Positions 7,585 through 16,095 are shown, numbered from the stretch's first letter. The stretch: 64,000 nt of DNA from Desulfuromonadales bacterium (GCA_014860225.1 JACZKE010000022.1:1-64000), one strand, 5' to 3'. Notes: generated by a model not told the origin, from the letters alone. Made by a program: numbers and translations.

Positions 7585-7598
7585 TTGATTCAGGTCAA
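7585..7598 (-). promoter_or_regulatory. CRP/FNR-family operator upstream of the polyferredoxin gene
   Basis: TTGATTCAGGTCAA is the best of three similar dyads in 3 kb, with both half sites intact. On the minus strand a TATCTT at 7562-7557 is placed as a -10 box for a site centred at -41.5, giving a start of transcription near 7550. Confidence 0.6.
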
Positions 7599-7651
7599 AG
7601 AATGAGCAGGACAAGGAGCATCCTTTGTCGGGAGTCCATATTGCCCGCGAG

Positions 7652-8224
7652 CTATGTACGGCCCTGGCTATGCGTCAGATAGACCAGTTTGCTGCCATAA
7701 TGGCCGAGAAAAACCACACAGCCCAGCATCCCGCCGAGACAAAGCAGGTACAGCCAGTGCCGCCAGCCGCCGGCCGCCAACAACTCGGGTTGTCCATAAC
7801 GCAAGAGAACGGCAACCAGGCCGAGCAGCAAAAGGCACAGCGCCAGACCGATTTTCTTAAAGAAGATGCTGGCGCGTCGACCTTCAAAATGTTTCTGCCA
7901 GGCATAGATGCCGGAAGCCAGGGATACGGGTGCGACAGCAATAACCACCAGCAAAAGCCAGAAGACCGCAGTCTCCAGACCGCGATTGCCGGTGAAAAAG
8001 AACAGGAGCAGAAAAAGGGCGCTGGTCGGCATCAGTCCGCACGGGAAGTGTGCTACCACCGAGTGAAGGCGGAAATTAACCATCAGATCCTGGAGCAGAC
8101 CCACCTCTTCTGTTTCTTCCGGTACAAACTGCGAACGGTCGGCACCACAGACCGGGCAAACCTCTGGAGGTTCCTCTCCCTCGTGGATGTATCCGCAAAC
8201 TGTACATTTCCAGCGACGTGGCAT
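7652..8224 (-). CDS. Rubredoxin-like domain fused to a DUF2231-type membrane domain
   Basis: Residues 1-40 are a rubredoxin/rubrerythrin-type iron knuckle (WKCTVCGYIHEGEEPPEVCP, then CGADRSQF). The rest is a four-helix membrane domain with HSVVAHFPCGLMPTSALF, the pattern of DUF2231 proteins. AAGGAG lies 6 nt before the start. The fusion would put a one-iron redox centre on the membrane beside the polyferredoxin encoded next door. Electron transfer is inferred and the partner is unknown. Confidence 0.85.
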   Translation of the reverse strand: MPRRWKCTVCGYIHEGEEPPEVCPVCGADRSQFVPEETEEVGLLQDLMVNFRLHSVVAHFPCGLMPTSALFLLLFFFTGNRGLETAVFWLLLVVIAVAPVSLASGIYAWQKHFEGRRASIFFKKIGLALCLLLLGLVAVLLRYGQPELLAAGGWRHWLYLLCLGGMLGCVVFLGHYGSKLVYLTHSQGRT

Positions 8225-8250
8225 AGCAGCTCCTTATATCCCCTGATGAG

Positions 8251-8275
8251 TGTCCATCCGTGAAACTCCGGACGG
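8251..8275. repeat. Palindromic element, copy D (hairpin 2 only)
   Basis: On the minus strand CCGTCCGG-AGTTTCA-CGGATGGACAC closely matches the second hairpin of the element before leuC (22477-22530). It lies in the leader of the rubredoxin-like gene, about 30 bp before its start codon. Confidence 0.55.
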
Positions 8276-8586
8276 GCATGGCGCCAGCAAACATTATAAT
8301 TGATTTACAAATTCCAAAGTTAACACAAATTCACTTGGGCTTGAAGAAATATCATGTGTGTTAATGGAAATCAGAGCCCCTGTTTCTCCTGGCGTTTCGG
8401 GTGAGCGCGGCGAACAGTCGTTAATGTCATGAATAAATTTTCATATTGCTCCGCAGGTGTTGCCAAGGAAACGAAGGGTGGTAATCTTAAACGATGTGAC
8501 TCATCTTTTACGATTGATCACGCAGCACCCGCTATTCAGGCTTTTGATATCTACGCGTCACAGTATGACCCACAGTTGGAGCGTCT
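8276..8586. other. Intergenic region between divergent rubredoxin-like and sensor-kinase genes
   Basis: About 310 bp that should hold two divergent promoters. A 65-codon reading frame (8429-8626) overlaps the kinase start but has neither a ribosome site nor family-like sequence. I see no clear operator or structured RNA. Confidence 0.4.
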
Positions 8587-11127
8587 ATGGAGTTCCCAGA
8601 TCACCTCTCGCGTAAAGGAAGCGTAGCACTTTCGCGTGAAATCCTGCAGGGAGTCAACAGGATCTTCCAGGAAGCCCTGGTTTGCGATACTGAAGAGGAA
8701 TTGGGGAAACTCTGCTTGCAGGTTGCCGAAGATTTGACGCAAAGCCAGATCGGCTTCATCGGCCTCATCGACTCGCAAGGCGTGTTGTTTGATATTGCCG
8801 CGAGTGATTCCGACCATGATGCCTGCCGGATGGAGCAACGCTGCCTGCGGGACGGCCTGCCGATTCACGGCATCTACGGCAAGGTATTGCGCGAAGGCAA
8901 GGGATTCTTCACTAACAACCCGGCGACACACCCGGACAGCATCGGCCTGCCGCAAGGCCATCCTCGTCTTACGGCTTTTCTCGGCGTTCCCATGCTCTAC
9001 GAAGACAAAGTCATCGGTATGGTAGGCCTGGCAAACCGCCCCGGCGGTTACCGCAACAACCACCTGTTCACCCTTAATGTCCTGTCGGTCGCCATAGTAC
9101 AGGCGCTTAAGCACAAGCAGACCGAAGCGTCTCTCCGCGAAAGTGAAGAACAGTTCCGAGCGTTGTTCGAATCAACAAGCGTGGCAATGGCTATGGGTGA
9201 CCTGACAACAGGACGTCTACTGCGTCTGAATGATACTTACACGAACATGCTCGGCTATACTCTGGAGGACCTGGCCGACAAACAATTCCAGGAAATCACC
9301 CACCCGGAGGATCGTGTTGCGGACCGGGCAGGCTTTGACCGAATGCTACGCGGCGAGATTCCTTCCTACTCGATCGAAAAACGTCTTTTACATAAGGACG
9401 GCCATTCTATCTGGTGTCTTGTCACAGCAAATCTGGTACACGATGCCGCCGGTCAACCGCTCCGGTCAGTGGCGGTTATTCACGACATCTCGGGACGGAA
9501 GCGCATGGAGGAAGAACTCCGGGCCGCGCATCAGGCGCTTGAGCGTGAGCAAAAATTCCTCGAAGCAGTATTCGACGCCCTGCCGGTGGGGGTCTGCATC
9601 ACCGATGAGCAGGGGGGCATCATCCGGACCAATCATATGGATCAGGAAATGTTAGGAACGCGTCCCAACACCAGAGGGGTAGACGATTACCACGAGTACA
9701 AAGCCTGGTGGGTGGACACAGGCAAGAGAGTCCAGCCGGAAGAATGGGCCTCCGCCCAAGCTGTCCAGACCGGCAAAGCCATCTTCGGACAGCTTGTGGA
9801 AATTCAGTGCTTCGATGGCAAACGTCGGATTATCAACAACAGTGCCGCTCCGGTCATTGATGATCATGGCAAGGTTGTCGGGAGTGCGGTTACTATCCAG
9901 GACGTTACCACCCAATGGGAATACTCAAGGGAACTCAGGGAAGCCAAACAGGCTGCCGAGGAAGCCAGCCGCGCCAAGAGTGAATTCCTGGCCAATATGA
10001 GCCATGAGATTCGCACCCCGATGACAGTTATCATGGGTGCCATTGAACAGCTTCAGCATATCGACAGAAACCCAGGGCATCGGAATCTGCTTGAGCTTGC
10101 GGATCAGTCGTCCCAGCGCCTGTATAACCTGATCAACGAAATATTGGATTTTTCAAAGATCGAGGCTCGGCGGATGGATATTGATGAAGACTGGTTCAAC
10201 CTCCGCAGTTGCCTGCAGGAGAACATGGCGATGATGACCGCCAAGGCTATAAAGAAAGGCCTGCGTCTGGAGTTTGAGGTGTCTCCCGAAGTCCCGGAAA
10301 GTATTGTGGGTGACAAGTACCGGCTCGGACAGGTCTTGCTCAATCTGATCGGCAATGCCATCAAGTTCACTGACGAAGGCGAAGTGAAGGTGACTGTTCA
10401 CCGCCACGAAGACATCCTCAAATTCACCGTGAGCGATACCGGTGCCGGCATCCCCGCGGACAAGCTGGAGACAATATTCGAAACGTTCAGTCAGGTGGAC
10501 AGTTCATCAACCCGCAGACACGGTGGCACCGGCCTGGGGCTGGCCATTTCCAGGGGGCTGGTCAAGCTGCTGGGTGGCAGGATCAGCGTCCGCAGCCAGC
10601 TCGGCCAAGGGAGCGTTTTCACATTCACGCTCCCCATGAAAACCAAAGTCCCGGAGCCGAGCCTGTCGGAAACAGCCAGTAACTCGCTGATTACGGATGC
10701 ACCCGAAGCGCATATTCTACTGGTTGAGGACAACCCGATGGTTCGGGAAGTTGTCCTGATGACATTGTCCCAACGCCCCTGGCAGACAACGACCACGGCA
10801 AGCAGCCTGGATGCTGCCCAAAAATGGCAGTCCACAGATTTCGATGTCATCCTCATGGACCTGCAAATGGTGGATATGGACGCTCTTAAGGCGACCCGGG
10901 AAATTCGCAGGCTGGAGGCAGCCAAGGGGAAACGGGTCGGGATCATCGGCCTGACGACGCAAGCCGATCACACAGTCCGGGAGGAATGCATCGCAGCCGG
11001 AATGAACAAGGTGCTGGTCAAGCCTATCGAGGCGGCCGGCCTTTATACCGCGATTGAGCGTTGTCTGGCCGACTGTCGCCTCTCATGCCCATCAAGTACA
11101 GACTCGACCTGCACCTCGACTTACTGA
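8587..11127 (+). CDS. Hybrid sensor histidine kinase (GAF-PAS-PAS-HisKA-HATPase-REC)
   Basis: This 846-residue cytoplasmic kinase has no membrane segment. An N-terminal GAF domain (about 20-175) is followed by a PAS domain (about 190-305, ending HDISGRKRMEEEL) and a second PAS (about 320-445). The dimerisation/phosphoacceptor helix has NMSHEIRTPM with His473. The ATPase has NLIGNAIKFTDEG (N box), DTGAGIP (G1) and GGTGLGLAI (G2). A receiver domain (about 708-830) follows, with ILLVEDNP and acceptor Asp758 in VILMDLQM. GGAG precedes the start. No response regulator or output gene lies beside it, so its signal and target are unknown. Confidence 0.94.
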   Translation: MEFPDHLSRKGSVALSREILQGVNRIFQEALVCDTEEELGKLCLQVAEDLTQSQIGFIGLIDSQGVLFDIAASDSDHDACRMEQRCLRDGLPIHGIYGKVLREGKGFFTNNPATHPDSIGLPQGHPRLTAFLGVPMLYEDKVIGMVGLANRPGGYRNNHLFTLNVLSVAIVQALKHKQTEASLRESEEQFRALFESTSVAMAMGDLTTGRLLRLNDTYTNMLGYTLEDLADKQFQEITHPEDRVADRAGFDRMLRGEIPSYSIEKRLLHKDGHSIWCLVTANLVHDAAGQPLRSVAVIHDISGRKRMEEELRAAHQALEREQKFLEAVFDALPVGVCITDEQGGIIRTNHMDQEMLGTRPNTRGVDDYHEYKAWWVDTGKRVQPEEWASAQAVQTGKAIFGQLVEIQCFDGKRRIINNSAAPVIDDHGKVVGSAVTIQDVTTQWEYSRELREAKQAAEEASRAKSEFLANMSHEIRTPMTVIMGAIEQLQHIDRNPGHRNLLELADQSSQRLYNLINEILDFSKIEARRMDIDEDWFNLRSCLQENMAMMTAKAIKKGLRLEFEVSPEVPESIVGDKYRLGQVLLNLIGNAIKFTDEGEVKVTVHRHEDILKFTVSDTGAGIPADKLETIFETFSQVDSSSTRRHGGTGLGLAISRGLVKLLGGRISVRSQLGQGSVFTFTLPMKTKVPEPSLSETASNSLITDAPEAHILLVEDNPMVREVVLMTLSQRPWQTTTTASSLDAAQKWQSTDFDVILMDLQMVDMDALKATREIRRLEAAKGKRVGIIGLTTQADHTVREECIAAGMNKVLVKPIEAAGLYTAIERCLADCRLSCPSSTDSTCTSTY

Positions 11128-11246
11128 TCCGCCTTGGAATCTCAGAATCTCAAGGACATCCTATCAATTTATCTATTAAATCCAGGATCTCAACGTCCCC
11201 TATCCCTGGCACGACAAGTCATACAGCAGTGCCCGGCATTGCACAC

Positions 11247-11286
11247 AAAAAAGCGCGGGGCCAAGCTTTTGGGCCCGCGCTTTTTT
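11247..11286. terminator. Bidirectional intrinsic terminator
   Basis: AAAAAAGCGCGGGGCC, an 8-nt loop, then GGGCCCGCGCTTTTTT: a long GC stem flanked by A and T tracts. It serves the kinase gene on the plus strand and the convergent membrane-protein gene on the minus strand. Confidence 0.9.
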
Positions 11287-11307
11287 ATTAGGGTCGAGAA
11301 AGTCAAC

Positions 11308-12201
11308 TCACCTGGCCAACCGCTGCCGCCAGAAATGCTCCACTCGCTCCGCAGCACGCCCCCCGAGCAATCCTCGCAACAATCGCCACAATCCCCAGAG
11401 AAAGGCGAGCGGCAGCAGGATGGTGTCGAGTACGAATACCAGGATCAACTTCAACACATGCTCCACCAGGGCTGCCGCCCGCTGCTGCAACAGTTCCAGC
11501 CGGGGCCTGATTTCGAGATTCCGCCCCGATTCCTTCATGCGCTCCCAGAAACCCGGATCCGCCGCTGGCGGACTCAATTCGGCTCGTCCCGCATCCAACT
11601 CCGCCGCCCCGGTCTCGATGCCGGCCTTCGCCACCAGGTAATCCGGCTCCAGAAACAGCTGGTAGATCCCCTGGTTGGCCAGCGCAATCCCCGGCAACGC
11701 CAGCCGCAACAGCAGAGCCACCACTAGCAGCCGGCAACAGGCGCCGTACCAGATCGACCTGCGATCAGGTGGTCGCCACAGGGCCGTCAGCAAGGCTAAC
11801 AGGGCGAGGGAAAGCAGCAGTGCCACGCATAGCCAGGCACCGAAAGCGAGCAGGAACTTCTGCACCCCCAAGGCGGTGGCGCTGGCCAGCATGACCCATG
11901 AGAACTGCTCCACCAGGTCATTAACCGGGTCGAGCACCTGTCCCGGTGTGAGGGTGACACCAAGGCCGGCCGGTGCCAGTTGGACCTCCGTCCCCTGCGC
12001 CGCCGAGATGACAGCATTGAGTCCGCGGGCCAGGGCAAAGCTGGCCAGCGCCCGCTTCAGGCCGGCATCCACCACTGCCTCCGCCTGCCGGTCAAGGGCT
12101 GCAATCAGCGGCGGACGCAGAAGGCCCTGCTGCACCGGTGGCCAAAACAGAGCCGCCAGCAGTCCCAGCAACACCAGACTCAACAACAGCTTGCGTAGCA
12201 T
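11308..12201 (-). CDS. Membrane protein of unknown function
   Basis: The 297-residue protein starts MLRKLLLSLVLLGLLAALFW, a signal anchor. Strong hydrophobic segments follow near residues 112-140 (FLLAFGAWLCVALLLSLALL) and 150-172, and again near the C-terminus (LILVFVLDTILLPLAFLWGL). A polar region of about 85 residues lies between segments. GAAGGG lies 7 nt before the start. It is Leu/Ala/Arg-rich and GC-rich. I do not recognise a family. The nearest downstream feature is the shared terminator. Confidence 0.75.
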   Translation of the reverse strand: MLRKLLLSLVLLGLLAALFWPPVQQGLLRPPLIAALDRQAEAVVDAGLKRALASFALARGLNAVISAAQGTEVQLAPAGLGVTLTPGQVLDPVNDLVEQFSWVMLASATALGVQKFLLAFGAWLCVALLLSLALLALLTALWRPPDRRSIWYGACCRLLVVALLLRLALPGIALANQGIYQLFLEPDYLVAKAGIETGAAELDAGRAELSPPAADPGFWERMKESGRNLEIRPRLELLQQRAAALVEHVLKLILVFVLDTILLPLAFLWGLWRLLRGLLGGRAAERVEHFWRQRLAR

Positions 12202-12332
12202 GTTTTACCCTTCACCCATATGGCTTGCCACTACGGACAGGAAAGCTTGATCCCTTGTATCCTCTTGGCCAGCGGCTTTCACTCAAGCGGCTGCCAGAAA
12301 AGATGAACACGATTGTTCATCAGGACCAATGG

Positions 12333-12743
12333 TTACCTTTGAAACTCTTTTTCGAAACAGTTCAGCGCGGAGATATCCTTGACCCACGGGAGCATGCTTT
12401 CGCAATAAACATTGACCGCGGGCGTCGCAGCAGTCGGGTCATCCAGCGAGCCAAGCGTGACCATGCGATTGTTGGGGAATTTCTGGTGCACATTGAAGAG
12501 CGGTGTGCCGCATATCCGGCAAAAGTGCTTGGTGGCCTGTTCGCTAACCTGGTAGGCGGACAGGCTGCCCTCCCCCTGGTCGAACCGGAAACTTTCATCG
12601 CCGACGATAACCAGCGAGGTGAACGCTCCCCCCGTATTCTTTTTGCAGGTGTTGCAATGACAGTTTGCCGCGGCCTTGATGTGGCCAGTGATCGTATATT
12701 TGACTGCTTTGCAGAGACAGGAACCGGTTATGTTTGCTGGCAT
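12333..12743 (-). CDS. GFA/CENP-V-fold zinc protein
   Basis: The 136-residue product has the zinc-ligand pattern of the glutathione-dependent formaldehyde-activating (GFA) family: GSCLCKAVKY (CxC), then CHCNTCKK (CxCxxC), then FCRICGTPLF. Members are small cytoplasmic Zn proteins, and most lack a proven function; formaldehyde-glutathione activity is known only for Gfa itself. AAAGGAGT precedes the start. It is a stand-alone gene on the edge of an accessory stretch. Confidence 0.88.
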   Translation of the reverse strand: MPANITGSCLCKAVKYTITGHIKAAANCHCNTCKKNTGGAFTSLVIVGDESFRFDQGEGSLSAYQVSEQATKHFCRICGTPLFNVHQKFPNNRMVTLGSLDDPTAATPAVNVYCESMLPWVKDISALNCFEKEFQR

Positions 12744-12988
12744 AATCGCACTCCTTTCCTTTTCGTGGGGTCACAGATTGACAGAAACGTTGCAAAGGCG
12801 CCGTTGTCATGGATAATCCGGTTACGGTTGTTCCCCCCGCGCGGTGACATGTTAAATCACCCCCGGCACGGCATTCCTTGCTTGCCTCGGCATATCCCCC
12901 TCCTGCCTTCAATGTGCAACACATAAAAACAAATGGTAACAGTATGATATTATTCGATATTTTTTGGCCTGCCCCCATACACATAGGG

Positions 12989-13492
12989 CTAATATCGCGG
13001 AAGGGCGTCAATCGGCAGGGTCATTTCCACCTCACCATGCCGCCCCAGACAACTGCAGGTCCGTTCCCCAGAATCCCGTGGCGGCATACTGCTCGCCGCG
13101 TAGCCGCGATCACTGCAATATTCACTACAGAGCTGTCCATCGGACTTTGGTCCAAGATTGCCGATGCTCAACTGATGCAGCAGTACAATGACAATCGGCA
13201 GCAATGTTGCTCCCAACGATATCCAAAGGTGCCTGACATCAAACCCCGGCACAGCCTCCAGCTTCTTTCCGACGAGATAACCTGTCACCATGGCGCCGAT
13301 CCATAAGCTGGAGAATACGGCCAACATCAGGACAGGCATCACCTGCCCCGTCCATGCCGGCCATGTACTGTCGCCAAAGACGTATAGCCAAAGCGTCCCG
13401 AACGCAACAGCGAACACGGCCGAAGTGATCAACAGGGATACAAATAAGCCGGGAACCAGGAACAGCAGCGTGTAGATATAGCGCTTTCTCAT
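12989..13492 (-). CDS. Small membrane protein, possible gene-cassette cargo
   Basis: The 167-residue product has three or four hydrophobic segments (YTLLFLVPGLFVSLLITSAV, VMPVLMLAVFSSLWIGAMVT, LWISLGATLLPIVIVLLHQL) and a Cys-containing hydrophilic tail (CSEYCSDRGY, ERTCSCLG). I do not recognise a family. Its start lies about 20 bp after an attC-like site, where the reading frame of an integron cassette normally begins, and no clear ribosome site is visible. Function unknown. Confidence 0.65.
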   Translation of the reverse strand: MRKRYIYTLLFLVPGLFVSLLITSAVFAVAFGTLWLYVFGDSTWPAWTGQVMPVLMLAVFSSLWIGAMVTGYLVGKKLEAVPGFDVRHLWISLGATLLPIVIVLLHQLSIGNLGPKSDGQLCSEYCSDRGYAASSMPPRDSGERTCSCLGRHGEVEMTLPIDALPRY

Positions 13493-13508
13493 GCAACGAC
13501 TTCGCTAC

Positions 13509-13597
13509 CATTAATGTTCGTCATAACCGGCAGCCAAACGCGGAGCAACACAGGAGAGTAGCTTTTGGCTGTCCGCGTTCATGGCGTTGTTAACGCC
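13509..13597 (-). repeat. attC-like integron recombination site
   Basis: Read on the minus strand, the left end is TAACAACGCCATGAACGCGG, next to the stop codon of the upstream gene, like the TAACAA-N5-TNAA start of known attC sites. The right end is GGCTGCCGGTTATGACGAAC, then ATTAATGG. The arms TGAACGCGGACAGCCAAA and TTTGGCTGCCGGTTATGA pair with small bulges, as in attC hairpins. The core GTTRRRY is imperfect (ATTAATG), so recombination competence is uncertain. Confidence 0.5.
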
Positions 13598-13947
13598 TTT
13601 TTGATACTCTCGACCCATGCCAAATACTCCTTTTCCTCTTTATCATGGAGATTTTTGTACTTCTTTGGATCATTTTCCCTGAGTCTCCCTCGTTTAGACG
13701 AATGTGGATACTCAGCGGCACAAAGCAGGTCCCTATAATCGGTACACGCAAGCTCTATGAATGAATCAAATTTTTCGGGTTCCTGAGACGCTAAGTACAA
13801 GACTCCAAGCCTAACTCTGGGTTGCTCTCTATGGAATGACTCTTGCCCATACGCTTCGAGCTTGCTCTCCACTTCATTCCTTTGCGACGGTTCGGGATAC
13901 ATAGCCTTCAGCGCCTCCGGCAATAGTGCCACGTAGTCAATTTTCAT
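13579..13947 (-). CDS. Hypothetical protein between attC-like sites
   Basis: The soluble product of about 122 residues (MKIDYVALLPEALKAMYPEP...) is rich in Glu and Lys and not recognised. Met codons at 13962, 13953 and 13947 are all possible starts. I prefer 13947 because the first lies inside the right end of an attC-like site and the second only just beyond its core. The stop codon overlaps the left end of the next attC-like site (KKALTTP then TGA). This tight fit is typical of integron cassettes, which often lack their own promoter and ribosome site. Confidence 0.6.
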   Translation of the reverse strand: MKIDYVALLPEALKAMYPEPSQRNEVESKLEAYGQESFHREQPRVRLGVLYLASQEPEKFDSFIELACTDYRDLLCAAEYPHSSKRGRLRENDPKKYKNLHDKEEKEYLAWVESIKKALTTP

Positions 13948-13948
13948 T

Positions 13949-14008
13949 GGCATAACGTTCATGATAACCGGCGGCGACGCGAAGTTTTGACCACCACCGC
14001 AATTTAGA
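13949..14008 (-). repeat. Partial attC-like site (right end conserved)
   Basis: The minus strand reads GCCGCCGGTTATCATGAAC followed by GTTATGCC, matching the right end of the site at 13509-13597 (GCTGCCGGTTATGACGAAC). It carries a standard GTTRNGY-like core just before a start codon. The left half (GCGGTGGTGGTC) pairs poorly, so this copy looks decayed. Confidence 0.4.
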
Positions 14009-14078
14009 TTTTGATTTTCACTTTAGCACGGACGTATTTTCCGTCCTGTTGATTGTTCGATTGCCCCTTCGTAAAATG

Positions 14079-14519
14079 CTACGAACTGAGCATGCAGGGA
14101 CGGTCAGCTTCCTCGCTTTCGTAGTAACGAACTTCAACCACGTTTTTATCAGGGTCACGAAAATAGATAGACACACCTGAACCGTGAGCCCCCCAGCGTT
14201 TAGCAGGTCCTTCGTCAATTGAAATTCCGTTTTCTTTAAGTCTTTCCTGTAGCGATTCCCAATTTTTTTTACTTGTAGAAAAACAAAAGTGATTGAGGTT
14301 TGGGCGGCAAACATTTTCTGGATATGTCTTTTCCCAAAGCTTTTTAGGGAAGAGGTCAATGATGGTGTCTTTAGTTAAACGAACAGATGGGAAGGGCACT
14401 TGGTTATTTTTAAACTCCTCTATCCGTTCGCCATGTAAATCGAGAATTTCCGTATAGAAATGGAGTGAGCTATTAATGTCTACTGCGTTGATGACTATAT
14501 GATCCATTTTGAAATTCAT
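14079..14519 (-). CDS. VOC/glyoxalase-fold protein
   Basis: The 146-residue product has a single vicinal-oxygen-chelate unit: KMDHIVINAVDINSSLHFYT at the N-terminus, CRPNLNHFCFST mid-protein, and GSGVSIYFRDPDKNVVEVRY near the end (metal-ligand His and Glu positions typical of glyoxalase I, dioxygenase and resistance-protein relatives). GGAGAG lies 7 nt upstream of the start. The substrate cannot be told from sequence. It lies upstream of attC-like sites and in the same orientation as the putative cassettes. Such genes are common cassette cargo. Confidence 0.85.
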   Translation of the reverse strand: MNFKMDHIVINAVDINSSLHFYTEILDLHGERIEEFKNNQVPFPSVRLTKDTIIDLFPKKLWEKTYPENVCRPNLNHFCFSTSKKNWESLQERLKENGISIDEGPAKRWGAHGSGVSIYFRDPDKNVVEVRYYESEEADRPCMLSS

Positions 14520-15070
14520 GATCTACTCTCCGTATAGGTAGAAAATTCAACTCAACATTTCCCATTTAGTTTTTATTCTGCAATCTAACATTTAATTATA
14601 CCTGTTGAATTAGTGAATATCGTCACACAGGTAAAGGTTTATACTTGACAAATCAGGTCCCCTAACAATCAGCTTATTTTCTTTAAACAAACAAAACAAC
14701 CACATACAATATCAAGGTTAAGGCGCTCCCTGTCCGTCTGTGGTTTATATCTCTGTTATTACCTCCATGACCTGTTATCACTGACTGCCGATGACAAATA
14801 CAATTAATTCAGTATCGTATTTGATATTAATGCCTTAATGCAATGTTATTCATTAGATCAGATTGAAGGGGATCGTGCAGATACCACGTCTATTGGACGA
14901 GGTACGTCAGACGTGACGCGTCCGCCGCAACAGTTTTCGCACTGAAAACCTGACAGGGGAAACATCGCAATCTCCTGAAACCAATAAAAACCAGCCAATT
15001 TTGCACACTCCTACCTCCGCACATTCCCCCCAAGTCAATGCAACATGCCATCTTGACCTTATAGTCGACA
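14520..15070. other. 551-bp AT-rich intergenic region
   Basis: I found no gene or clear integron platform here. A small hairpin, GTTTTC-GCACT-GAAAAC (about 14932-14948), recalls the first hairpin of the two-hairpin repeat family but lacks its partner. The AT richness contrasts with the flanking genes and fits an acquired segment. Confidence 0.4.
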
Positions 15071-16051
15071 CTAGCAGTCGGGCGCCTTTTTGCCGGGTTG
15101 TGAAATTCTGGCAGGCATGAAATCAGCTTCCTTGTGGCTGTTTTTCAAGGTTTTTTCACCGTGGTACAGCACAGCCATAGCTGCAAGCAGCAATAGCGCG
15201 CCGATGAAACCTGCCGGAGCAAGGCGTTCATCAAAAATCAGCCACGCCAGGATCGTGGCTGTCAACGGTTCAAGCATGGTAAGGATCGATGCCGTTGATG
15301 CTCTGATACTGCGCATTCCCAGGAAGAACAGCAGGTAGGCTACGGCTGTCGGCAGCATGCCGACATAAAGAATCAAACCCCAGACCTGGTTTGTGTATGA
15401 CGCAGCAAAGATGTTCGTGGCCGCCAGGGGGAACAGGAAGATCGCTCCCGTTCCGAAGGAGATCATTGTCGAGTGAAGGGGGTGACAGGTGTTGGCTATG
15501 GCCCGTCCCATCAACGCGACAATCGCATATCCGGTCGCTGAGCCAAGGGCCAGGCCAACCCCGAGAATTGCATTGCCCTGCACGCTGGCGCTTGCAGGCA
15601 TGCCGACCAGCAGGGCCGTCCCAAGCAATGCCGCCACCAGCGCTATCACCGTGTAAACGGTCAATCTTTCTTTAAGGACAACTACCGACACCAGTGACAC
15701 CAGCACCGGCGCGGTGCAGAGCGTGACAAGGGTCGCGATGGCTACACCGACATGGCTGATCGCCGAGAAGTAAAATACCTGGTATAGCGCCAGCATGACT
15801 CCAATCAGGGCCATTTTCCAGTATTGGCGTGCGCTGACCTGGAATATTCCTCTGCCGACGACCTTCCAGCATAGAAAAGCGACCACCGGGAATGCAAAGG
15901 CCAGGCGGTAAAATCCGATGGCCACAGCGGTGAGGTCCGATTGCCGGTAGATGGCCTGGGTGGCGATGCCGACCGTTCCCCAGAGTATCGCTGACACGGA
16001 TACGAACAAAAGCCCTGGCCTGGGTGCAAGCAATCGAGGATTTGCGTTCAT
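15071..16051 (-). CDS. EamA/DMT-family transporter (10 TM)
   Basis: The 326-residue inner-membrane protein has ten hydrophobic segments in two EamA repeats. The first begins LLFVSVSAILWGTVGIATQA with the usual FYRLAFAFP; the second has GYAIVALMGRAI and ends SILTMLEPLTATILAWLIF. Drug/metabolite transporters of this type export amino acids or small metabolites. It lies downstream of ilvD on the same strand but 130 bp away, beyond a repeat, so amino-acid export is only a guess. AAAGAAGG precedes the ATG. Confidence 0.9.
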   Translation of the reverse strand: MNANPRLLAPRPGLLFVSVSAILWGTVGIATQAIYRQSDLTAVAIGFYRLAFAFPVVAFLCWKVVGRGIFQVSARQYWKMALIGVMLALYQVFYFSAISHVGVAIATLVTLCTAPVLVSLVSVVVLKERLTVYTVIALVAALLGTALLVGMPASASVQGNAILGVGLALGSATGYAIVALMGRAIANTCHPLHSTMISFGTGAIFLFPLAATNIFAASYTNQVWGLILYVGMLPTAVAYLLFFLGMRSIRASTASILTMLEPLTATILAWLIFDERLAPAGFIGALLLLAAMAVLYHGEKTLKNSHKEADFMPARISQPGKKAPDC

Positions 16052-16095
16052 GGAACCTTCTTTCCGGAAGGCAAAGTGGAGTGACTGCTCCTGCA

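Noticed and set aside
8429-8626. 65-codon reading frame overlapping the sensor-kinase start
   Set aside because: It has no ribosome site or recognisable motif and overlaps the better-supported kinase start at 8587.
12744-12988. A third attC site between the GFA and membrane-protein genes
   Set aside because: No arms like those at 13509-13597 and no GTTRRRY core could be aligned in this gap.
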